Below, piece by piece: positions 1 through 4,574 of a DNA stretch of 5,896 nucleotides; the first letter of the stretch is position 1, and every line of letters begins with the position of its first letter. A program made the position numbers and the translations under genes. Where the stretch lies: positions 1-5,896 of the forward strand of contig JBBTRS010000024.1 in assembly GCA_038065115.1 (NCBI GenBank). Direction: 5' to 3'. This stretch comes from MFKM01 sp038065115 (GTDB taxonomy: Bacteria > Patescibacteriota > Minisyncoccia > UBA6257 > MFKM01). Under the pieces are notes generated by a model that was not told the origin of the DNA, searched no databases, and was given only the letters and a program-made list of their open reading frames with translations.

Positions 1-1804
1 GAAACTGATAAAGCTGGGCCAAGCCAAAACGCTCCGCTCCTTCAATCATCATTATGGCCGCGTTGGGAATATCAACGCCCACTTCCACGACTGAAGTGGA
101 AACCAGAACATCAATTTTTCCGTTTTTAAATTCTTTCATTATTAATTCTTTTTCTTTCGCTCTCATTTTTCCGTGAAGCATCGCTACTTTTAAATCAGGG
201 AATATTTTTGTTTTTAATTTTTCGTATTCTTCTTTAACCGCTTTTATTTCTAAATTTTGAAACGCTTGGTTTCGCCAGGATGAACCGGTTTTTTCCTGGT
301 CTTCCAAAGACGGCATTTCAATCCTGGGGCAAATTACAAACACCTGGCGGCCTTTTTTAACCAAGCCCCTGATAAAAGCGTAGGCTTTGTTCCGGTTGAT
401 AGACGCCACAACTTTAGTAATGATATTTTTTCTGTTTTTTGGCAATTCGGTAATCGTTGACAAATCAAGGTCGCCAAAAATACTCAAAGACAAAGTGCGG
501 GGAATTGGCGTAGCCGACATTGATAAAAAATGGGGGACCAGCTTATTCTTTTTTAAAAGCTTTGTCCGTTGCTCAACTCCAAAACGGTGCTGTTCGTCAA
601 TAACCGCTAAAACTAAATTATCAAAATTTACATTTTTTTGTATTAAGGCGTGAGTGCCAATAATAATTTTAATTGACCCCGCGGAGATTTTTTTCAGAAG
701 CTCGCTTTTTTTGATCTCGGCTTCCAAGCCATCGCCGTAAAAAATTTTTGCTTGCCCGGAAGTAATCAAAGCCAATCCTTCGCTGAAATCAGGAAAAAAT
801 TTAATGAATGTTTTGTAATGCTGGCTAGCCAGAATTTCAGTCGGAGCCATAAAAACGCTTTGATTGTTTTCCTTGGCTGCCGTTAGAGCCGCCAAAGCGG
901 CGACAATAGTTTTCCCGGAACCAACATCGCCCTGAAGCAGGCGATTCATCGGATGCGGTTTTTGAATATCTTGCAAGATATCCCAAAGAGATTGTTTTTG
1001 GGAAAGAGTAAGTTCAAAAGGCAACTTCTGAAGCGTTTTTTTTAGCCATTCAATGTCTGTTTTTAAGGGAACCGCTTTCTCCCGGTTAAGTTTAAGGCGT
1101 TGCTGGATATTATGAAGCTGAAGATAAAAAAGATCTTCAAAAGCAAAACGTTTTTTAGCCGTTTGAGCTTTTTTTAAAGATTCGGGGAAATGAATTTGAC
1201 GGATAGCCGAATTGATTTCCGGTAAATTATTTTTTTTAAGCGCTGAAGCCGGTAAAAATTCCGGAATTTCCGCTAAATCGCGAAGCAAGGGATCAATAAG
1301 ATAGCGAATCCCTTTTGAGGTTAATCCTTTGGTTTCCGGATAAATCGGCACCAAACGCGCTGTATGTCTTGTGTCTTTAATCTCGTATCCTGTGTCTTGA
1401 ATTATTTCATAAACCGGATTAGAAAAATAAAGTTTATTTTTGGAAAGCGTTGCTTTGCCGGCGAAATTAGCCAGCTTCCCTTTAAGGAGAATATTTTTTA
1501 AATACGGCTGGTTGAACCAGATTGCCCTGATATTTCCGGTTTCATCGCTAATCAAGGCTTCAACCAAAAACATTCTTTTTTGCCAAGTTCTACGCAAAGA
1601 AATATCGGTAATTGTTCCTTGGATAGTTGCCTGCTGTCCGGCTTTAAGTTCGGCGATTTTATAAATTTGAGAAAAATCTTCATAGCGAAAAGGGAAGTGC
1701 CAAAGCAAGTCGCCGACGGTTTTAATATTCAATTTTTCCAGCCGAACCAGAAATTTCGGCCCGATGCCGGAAATATCGGAAAGAGAATCGCCAAGTTTTG
1801 TCAT
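1..1804 (-). CDS. recG: ATP-dependent DNA helicase RecG (3' end outside window)
   Basis: RecG is a superfamily 2 double-stranded DNA translocase that remodels stalled replication forks and branched recombination intermediates in the cytoplasm. About 601 codons are visible. The N-terminus (residues 10-40) has the SGIGPK...KTVGDLL helical start. The OB-fold wedge domain follows, with IRAIWFNQPY near residue 95-105 and VPIYPETKGL near 150. A Q-motif (PFELTLSQKQ) precedes Walker A GDVGSGKT (K298). Walker B is DEQH (D403-H406), followed by FGVEQR, motif III SATPIPRTL (S430-T432), the SVVEVGVDIPN segment and ERFGLAQLYQ, where motif VI begins. The family's usual LRGRVGR lies just beyond the edge. 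E. coli RecG is about 690 residues, so roughly 90 are missing. ATG at 1802-1804 is the only reasonable start: an in-frame TAA lies eight codons upstream with no start codon between. No Shine-Dalgarno sequence precedes it. tRNA-Lys is 40 nt upstream on the same strand, so read-through from that promoter is possible. Confidence 0.97.
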   Translation of the reverse strand, partial: MTKLGDSLSDISGIGPKFLVRLEKLNIKTVGDLLWHFPFRYEDFSQIYKIAELKAGQQATIQGTITDISLRRTWQKRMFLVEALISDETGNIRAIWFNQPYLKNILLKGKLANFAGKATLSKNKLYFSNPVYEIIQDTGYEIKDTRHTARLVPIYPETKGLTSKGIRYLIDPLLRDLAEIPEFLPASALKKNNLPEINSAIRQIHFPESLKKAQTAKKRFAFEDLFYLQLHNIQQRLKLNREKAVPLKTDIEWLKKTLQKLPFELTLSQKQSLWDILQDIQKPHPMNRLLQGDVGSGKTIVAALAALTAAKENNQSVFMAPTEILASQHYKTFIKFFPDFSEGLALITSGQAKIFYGDGLEAEIKKSELLKKISAGSIKIIIGTHALIQKNVNFDNLVLAVIDEQHRFGVEQRTKLLKKNKLVPHFLSMSATPIPRTLSLSIFGDLDLSTITELPKNRKNIITKVVASINRNKAYAFIRGLVKKGRQVFVICPRIEMPSLEDQEKTGSSWRNQAFQNLEIKAVKEEYEKLKTKIFPDLKVAMLHGKMRAKEKELIMKEFKNGKIDVLVSTSVVEVGVDIPNAAIMMIEGAERFGLAQLYQF

Positions 1805-1815
1805 TTCAAGGTTTA

Positions 1816-1844
1816 ATTTTAAGATTTAATTTTGAAATTTTCAG
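1816..1844 (-). promoter_or_regulatory. Candidate recG promoter giving a very short leader
   Basis: On the minus strand CTGAAA (1844-1839) and TAAAAT (1821-1816) are separated by 17 bp, matching the sigma-70 consensus at 4/6 and 5/6 positions. Transcription would start near 1809, only about five bases before the recG ATG. The -35 box directly abuts the 3' end of tRNA-Lys. AT-rich sequence yields such matches by chance, so this is tentative; the alternative is co-transcription with tRNA-Lys. Confidence 0.35.
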
Positions 1845-1917
1845 TCCGCCCAGCAGGAATCGAACCTGCAACCTTCTCCTTAAGAGGGAGCTGCTCTGCC
1901 AATTGAGCTATGGACGG
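1845..1917 (-). tRNA. tRNA-Lys (anticodon CTT)
   Basis: The reverse strand folds into a 73-nt cloverleaf: acceptor CCGTCCA with TGGGCGG (one T-G wobble), D arm GCTC/GAGC with an 8-nt loop containing GG, anticodon loop CTCTTAA, and T arm GCAGG-TTCGATT-CCTGC. The discriminator base is A. The anticodon CTT (1882-1884) reads the lysine codon AAG; A37 and discriminator A73 fit a lysine tRNA. The anticodon stem has four good pairs, and the 27-43 position is a G-A mismatch. No CCA is encoded: the genome reads CTG after the discriminator, so the tail must be added enzymatically, consistent with the cca gene at the other end of this window. Confidence 0.95.
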
Positions 1918-1924
1918 TCTTTCA

Positions 1925-1953
1925 ATTATACATTTCCCAATCTTCAATTTCCA
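1925..1953 (-). promoter_or_regulatory. Promoter of tRNA-Lys
   Basis: A perfect TATAAT lies on the minus strand at 1930-1925, preceded after an 18-bp spacer by TTGGAA (4/6 to TTGACA). The expected start is at about 1918-1919, one or two bases before the mature tRNA 5' end at 1917, so the 5' leader would be almost absent. Confidence 0.6.
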
Positions 1954-1971
1954 ACTTTAAATTTTTTGAAT

Positions 1972-2021
1972 TTTATTTACTATTGTAATTCCGCGATCGT
2001 GGATTTACAATAGTAAATAAA
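1972..2021. repeat. 50-bp near-perfect palindrome in a divergent intergenic region
   Basis: The left arm TTTATTTACTATTGTAA (1972-1988) is the exact reverse complement of 2005-2021. After one T-T mismatch the symmetry continues inward for seven more pairs (one G-T) to a 2-nt centre at 1996-1997. The arms are AT-rich and the core is GC-rich. Genes on both sides point away from it, so it is not placed as a terminator. It could be an operator for a dimeric regulator, a divergent promoter or a small mobile palindromic relic. Its function is unknown. Confidence 0.85.
1983..2011 (+). promoter_or_regulatory. Candidate mirror-image divergent promoter inside the palindrome
   Basis: On the plus strand TTGTAA (1983-1988) and TACAAT (2006-2011) are 17 bp apart, matching sigma-70 boxes at 4/6 and 5/6. 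Because the sequence is palindromic, the minus strand holds the same pair: TTGTAA at 2010-2005 and TACAAT at 1987-1982, also 17 bp apart. The two promoters occupy the same DNA, so polymerase could use only one direction at a time. The plus-strand start would fall near 2018, just before an AGGAGG. Confidence 0.35.
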
Positions 2022-2039
2022 GGAGGAAGTATTTTCTGA

Positions 2040-2068
2040 TTGAAAATTTTTAAAGATTGCAATATGAT
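2040..2068 (+). promoter_or_regulatory. Promoter of the dehydrogenase gene, predicted leaderless
   Basis: TTGAAA (2040-2045) and TATGAT (2063-2068) are separated by exactly 17 bp and each matches the sigma-70 consensus at 5/6. Start of transcription seven bases downstream falls on 2075, the A of the dehydrogenase ATG. No Shine-Dalgarno sequence lies in the short gap before that ATG, which supports a leaderless message. Confidence 0.55.
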
Positions 2069-2074
2069 TAAACT

Positions 2075-3043
2075 ATGAAAATCTATATCACCCGCCAAAT
2101 TCCGGAAACCGGAATCAAAAAACTGAAAGACAAAGGATACGAAATAATCATCAATCCTCTGGATAAGGTTTTAAACAAAGAAGAATTAACAACTGCTTTG
2201 AAAGATAAAAATTTTGACGCGGTTTTGTGCCTTTTAACCGATAAAATTGACGACGAAGTTTTGGCGGCGGCCGGACCCCAGGTGAAAATCTTTGCCAATT
2301 ACGCCGTCGGAGTTGACAATATTGACCTTCAAGCCGCCCAAAAACGAGGAATAATAATTTCTAACACCCCGGGCGTTTTAACCGAAACCGTGGCGGAGTT
2401 TGCCGTTGGTTTGATTTTCGCCATTACCAAAAGAATCGCGGAAGCCGATAAATTTATCCGCCAGGGAAAATTTGTCGGCTGGGCGCCGATGCTCTTTCTC
2501 GGTTCAGACCTTAAAGGTAAAACTTTGGGAATAGTGGGTTTGGGTAGAATTGGCGGGGAAATAGCGCGTCGGATGCGCGGTGGTTTTAATATGAAAGTTG
2601 TTTACTACGATATCAAACGCAACGAAGAATTGGAAAAAATTTATAAAGCGGATTATGTCGACTTGGAAACATTGCTCAAAATTTCAGATGTCGTTTCAAT
2701 TCATGTTCCCTTGCTTCCCGCCACCCGTCATTTAATCGGCGCTAAAGAATTGGCCACAATGAAACCGACCGCTTATCTTATTAATACTTCCCGTGGCCCG
2801 GTTATTGACGAAATCGCGTTGACAGAAGCTTTAAAAAATAAAGTTATTCGCGGGGCCGCCTTGGATGTATTTGAAAACGAACCGGCCCTAACCCCCGGAT
2901 TAACCGAATTAGACAATGTTATTTTAACCCCGCACCTTGCTTCGGCTTCTTTAGAAACTCGCGGTAAAATGGCGGAAATGGCCGCCGAAAATATTATCGC
3001 CGTTTTGGAAAATCAAACTCCCCCGAATTTGGTCAGAGTCTAA
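2075..3043 (+). CDS. D-isomer-specific 2-hydroxyacid dehydrogenase, glyoxylate/hydroxypyruvate reductase-like
   Basis: This 322-residue cytoplasmic enzyme should reduce a 2-keto acid such as glyoxylate or hydroxypyruvate, or run the reverse oxidation, with a nicotinamide cofactor. An N-terminal substrate domain contains the family segment NYAVGVDNIDL (74-84) and NTPGVLTETVAE. The Rossmann domain has G155-x-G157-x-x-G160 followed by D179 at the end of the second strand, which usually favours NAD(H) over NADP(H). The catalytic triad is present: R240 in NTSRGPVID, E269 in DVFENEP and H287 in TPHLAS. Length and motifs fit the GyaR group. There is no C-terminal ACT domain, so it is not a full-length SerA-type phosphoglycerate dehydrogenase, although substrate cannot be fixed from sequence. 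The ATG at 2075 is chosen because an in-frame TAA sits at 2069-2071 and MKIYITR is the normal start of the family's first strand. It converges on tRNA-Arg, whose 3' end is 7 nt beyond the stop codon. Confidence 0.95.
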   Translation: MKIYITRQIPETGIKKLKDKGYEIIINPLDKVLNKEELTTALKDKNFDAVLCLLTDKIDDEVLAAAGPQVKIFANYAVGVDNIDLQAAQKRGIIISNTPGVLTETVAEFAVGLIFAITKRIAEADKFIRQGKFVGWAPMLFLGSDLKGKTLGIVGLGRIGGEIARRMRGGFNMKVVYYDIKRNEELEKIYKADYVDLETLLKISDVVSIHVPLLPATRHLIGAKELATMKPTAYLINTSRGPVIDEIALTEALKNKVIRGAALDVFENEPALTPGLTELDNVILTPHLASASLETRGKMAEMAAENIIAVLENQTPPNLVRV

Positions 3044-3050
3044 ATTTTTG

Positions 3051-3122
3051 TGCCCTCGGGAGGAATCGAACCTCCACTAACTGCTTCGAAGGCAGTCGTG
3101 ATATCCGTTTCACTACAAGGGC
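3051..3122 (-). tRNA. tRNA-Arg (anticodon TCG)
   Basis: The reverse strand forms a 72-nt cloverleaf: acceptor GCCCTTG with CGAGGGC (one T-G), D arm GTGA/TCAC around AACGGATA, anticodon stem ACTGC/GCAGT with loop CTTCGAA, a 4-nt variable loop, and T arm GGAGG-TTCGATT-CCTCC. The discriminator is A. Anticodon TCG (3087-3089) reads the arginine codon CGA. The A after GG in the D loop fits the A20 identity element of bacterial arginine tRNAs. No CCA is encoded: CAA follows the discriminator. Confidence 0.96.
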
Positions 3123-3147
3123 GCGGATGCGTGTCTTTTGTTTTAAT

Positions 3148-3176
3148 ATTATAAATTATTTTAAGAAATTTGACAA
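3148..3176 (-). promoter_or_regulatory. Strong promoter of tRNA-Arg
   Basis: On the minus strand TTGTCA (3176-3171) and TATAAT (3153-3148) are separated by 17 bp, matching the sigma-70 consensus at 5/6 and 6/6. Transcription would start near 3141, leaving a leader of about 19 nt before the mature tRNA 5' end at 3122. This is the best promoter match in the window and suits a stable RNA gene. Confidence 0.8.
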
Positions 3177-3196
3177 AACAACAAAATCTGCTTTCA

Positions 3197-3225
3197 TTGT
3201 TTTAATTGTTCGTTAACAACATAAT
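3197..3225 (+). promoter_or_regulatory. Candidate promoter of the small membrane-protein gene
   Basis: TTGTTT (3197-3202) and CATAAT (3220-3225), 17 bp apart, match sigma-70 boxes at 3/6 and 5/6. The start would fall near 3232, leaving a 20-nt leader containing the Shine-Dalgarno site. A small inverted repeat, TTGTT-CGTT-AACAA (3206-3219), sits in the spacer. It lies back to back with the tRNA-Arg promoter. The -35 match is weak. Confidence 0.4.
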
Positions 3226-3240
3226 AATACAAAACCAAAA

Positions 3241-3246
3241 AGGAGG
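3241..3246 (+). promoter_or_regulatory. Shine-Dalgarno site AGGAGG for the small membrane protein
   Basis: AGGAGG is followed after five bases by the ATG at 3252, which is ideal spacing. It fixes the start codon and shows that the host uses anti-Shine-Dalgarno pairing, in contrast to recG, the dehydrogenase and cca. Confidence 0.85.
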
Positions 3247-3251
3247 ATCAA

Positions 3252-3737
3252 ATGAAAAAAGGATTCGCGCAGTGGCTGTTAAATCTCGTAATGGTCGTGG
3301 TTATCGCGGCGCTTTGGATTCTGGCAACGCCGTATATAATTGAAGTTTCACCGAAAAAATTACAACCTACCAGCACTAGCACGGAACGGCCGTTAAAACA
3401 ACTCGCGGTTGATCAAAACGGCCACTCAAGCTATTTTTTCTTGGGCTATAGCGAAATTACGGAAAATGAAAGAGAATATTGTTTTTATTACAAAACAAGC
3501 GAAGATAGTAAATTTATACTGACTCGCGCTCCTTTTGGCAAAACTAATATCGTGGAAGACGGACAGAATAAAGTGATTTTTTTCACAAAATTCTCACTAT
3601 TGTCTTCGGACGCGATAGAAAATAAAATAGATTCCGGGGATTTAGGCATTGTGGAAAAGTTTGAATTCCACATTCCGCCGAATTCTATTTTAAAAAAATG
3701 TAATCCCGGCCTTTGCAGAGAAGAATTTGTTTCTTAA
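3252..3737 (+). CDS. Small membrane-anchored protein of unknown function
   Basis: I do not recognise this 161-residue protein. It begins MKK and has one long hydrophobic segment (about residues 8-30), best read as an uncleaved N-terminal anchor because no clear signal-peptidase site or lipobox cysteine follows it. A Ser/Thr-rich linker (40-44) leads into a predicted extracytoplasmic domain with alternating polar and aromatic residues, suggesting mostly beta structure. It has three cysteines: C77, and a C150-C155 pair in CNPGLC near the C-terminus that could form a disulfide outside the cell. The start is set by an AGGAGG five bases upstream. It stands alone: a tRNA gene on the opposite strand lies upstream and a terminator follows directly, so it is a monocistronic unit. 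The strong translation signal argues for a real, expressed gene. Any specific function would be a guess. Confidence 0.85.
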   Translation: MKKGFAQWLLNLVMVVVIAALWILATPYIIEVSPKKLQPTSTSTERPLKQLAVDQNGHSSYFFLGYSEITENEREYCFYYKTSEDSKFILTRAPFGKTNIVEDGQNKVIFFTKFSLLSSDAIENKIDSGDLGIVEKFEFHIPPNSILKKCNPGLCREEFVS

Positions 3738-3771
3738 AAAGATGTTTAAACCAGCGACGTTTTAACAAGTT

Positions 3772-3812
3772 AAAGCCCCCCGATAAATATCAGAGGGCTT
3801 TTTATTTTTTAT
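3772..3812 (+). terminator. Rho-independent terminator after the small membrane-protein gene
   Basis: AAAGCCC (3772-3778) pairs with GGGCTTT (3795-3801), and GAT/ATC pairs again inside around an AAAT loop. The stem is followed on the plus strand by a T-rich tract (3799-3812 with one A interruption). On the minus strand the run after the stem is only TTT, so it probably works mainly rightward. The tail reaches the stop codon of the convergent beta-helix gene. Confidence 0.85.
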
Positions 3813-3813
3813 T

Positions 3814-4479
3814 TTAAGCAAGACTTGGCTTGTTTGCTTCTTTGGTTTTTTTCCTCAATCTTTCCCAAAGAAGTTTCCGTGTCCAAAATCCTTCCAGTGT
3901 GTCATTAGGATAAACCCAGCCTTTCTTTTCAATTAAGGTGCCCGGATTTAAAACGGCGTTGCAACCAATCTGCGCTCCGTCTCCAACGACAACCCCGAAT
4001 TTCTTAAGTCCGGTGGAAATTTTCTCAACGTAGACCAAAGAATGGGTGTGTTTCCAATTGGCCAACTTAGAGCCGGCTCCCAAATTAACATTTTTTCCTA
4101 AAATGCTATCACCGACATAATTAAGATGAGGAGCTTTGGCGCCGTCTAAAAGAATGGAGCTTTTTATCTCGGAAGAATGGCCCACCACGCAGTTTTTGCC
4201 GATTATGATAGGGCCTCTTAAATGAGCGCCGCTTCTGATTTCGGAATTTTCGCCAATCATAATCTGGCCTTTGAAAGTTACGCCAGTTTCAATAATTACT
4301 CCTTTTTCCTTGTAACAAAAATATTCTTCCGGAGAATCTTTTTTTCCGCATTCCTGCCACAAAAACGAAGAAACGCGCTCTCTTAATTTAACTAAGACTT
4401 CCCACGTATTTTCAACGTTTTTAAAAATCCCATTCCATTTAAAATCTTTCAAATCAAAAAACATTTCCGGTGGATACAT
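3814..4479 (-). CDS. GlmU-like left-handed beta-helix (hexapeptide repeat) protein
   Basis: This 221-residue protein resembles only the C-terminal acetyltransferase half of GlmU, the enzyme that makes UDP-N-acetylglucosamine for cell-wall precursors. Residues about 60-185 show hexapeptide-repeat periodicity (VIIETGVTFKG, PIIIGKNCVVG, VVVGDGAQIG) typical of left-handed beta-helices that act as trimers. The segment APHLNYVGDS (116-125) matches the GlmU site, with H118 equivalent to the catalytic histidine and Y121 and N141 (in LGAGSKLANW) at other expected places. The CNYDG of classical GlmU is replaced by ANWKH. There is no N-terminal nucleotidyltransferase domain; instead about 60 mostly helical residues precede the helix and a basic tail ends the protein. 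It may acetylate a sugar or sugar phosphate, or be a sugar-nucleotide related transferase; the acceptor is unknown. The start is fixed by AAGGAGGT three bases before the ATG. It is divergent from cca. Confidence 0.88.
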   Translation of the reverse strand: MYPPEMFFDLKDFKWNGIFKNVENTWEVLVKLRERVSSFLWQECGKKDSPEEYFCYKEKGVIIETGVTFKGQIMIGENSEIRSGAHLRGPIIIGKNCVVGHSSEIKSSILLDGAKAPHLNYVGDSILGKNVNLGAGSKLANWKHTHSLVYVEKISTGLKKFGVVVGDGAQIGCNAVLNPGTLIEKKGWVYPNDTLEGFWTRKLLWERLRKKTKEANKPSLA

Positions 4480-4482
4480 TTT

Positions 4483-4490
4483 ACCTCCTT
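4483..4490 (-). promoter_or_regulatory. Shine-Dalgarno site AAGGAGGT for the beta-helix gene
   Basis: On the minus strand AAGGAGGT is followed by three bases and then ATG at 4479. This is a near full-length anti-Shine-Dalgarno match and decides the start. I could not find a convincing promoter upstream of it on this strand. Confidence 0.85.
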
Positions 4491-4516
4491 TTTTGGTTGT
4501 TAAAGTCCAAATACGA

Positions 4517-4543
4517 TAGAAATTCCTGACTAGCCAATTTCTA
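4517..4543. repeat. Inverted repeat TAGAAATT-N11-AATTTCTA between divergent genes
   Basis: Two exact 8-bp arms (4517-4524 and 4536-4543) lie midway between the beta-helix gene and cca, overlapping the region expected to hold the cca -35 box. The spacing is compatible with a dimeric repressor site. The AT-rich composition makes chance symmetry possible. Confidence 0.4.
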
Positions 4544-4560
4544 ATTTCCGGATATCAGAG

Positions 4561-4566
4561 TATACT
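4561..4566 (+). promoter_or_regulatory. -10 box of cca, predicted leaderless
   Basis: TATACT matches TATAAT at 5/6. Only eight bases separate it from the cca ATG at 4575, so transcription should start at or within about two bases of the start codon. There is no Shine-Dalgarno sequence in that gap. The -35 region (TTTCTA at 4538-4543) is poor. Confidence 0.45.
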
Positions 4567-4574
4567 TAAAAACA

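Noticed and set aside
387..1816. Several plus-strand open frames of 74-88 codons
   Set aside because: They lie inside the minus-strand recG frame, whose helicase motifs are continuous from 1804 to the left edge. The predicted peptides show no domain and no ribosome binding site.
1798..2013. Plus-strand open frame of 71 codons
   Set aside because: It runs antisense through tRNA-Lys and into the palindrome; the cloverleaf explains the sequence.
1972..2021. Rho-independent terminator
   Set aside because: Both neighbouring transcription units point away from it and neither side has the T-run directly after a GC-rich stem base.
2075..3043. Phosphoglycerate dehydrogenase SerA
   Set aside because: The catalytic residues are shared, but at 322 residues there is no ACT or intervening domain, and no serine biosynthesis gene is nearby. 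A short SerA-like activity cannot be fully excluded.
3772..3812. Bidirectional terminator also serving the beta-helix gene
   Set aside because: On the minus strand the stem is followed by TTTAACTTG, not a T-tract, so support is weak.
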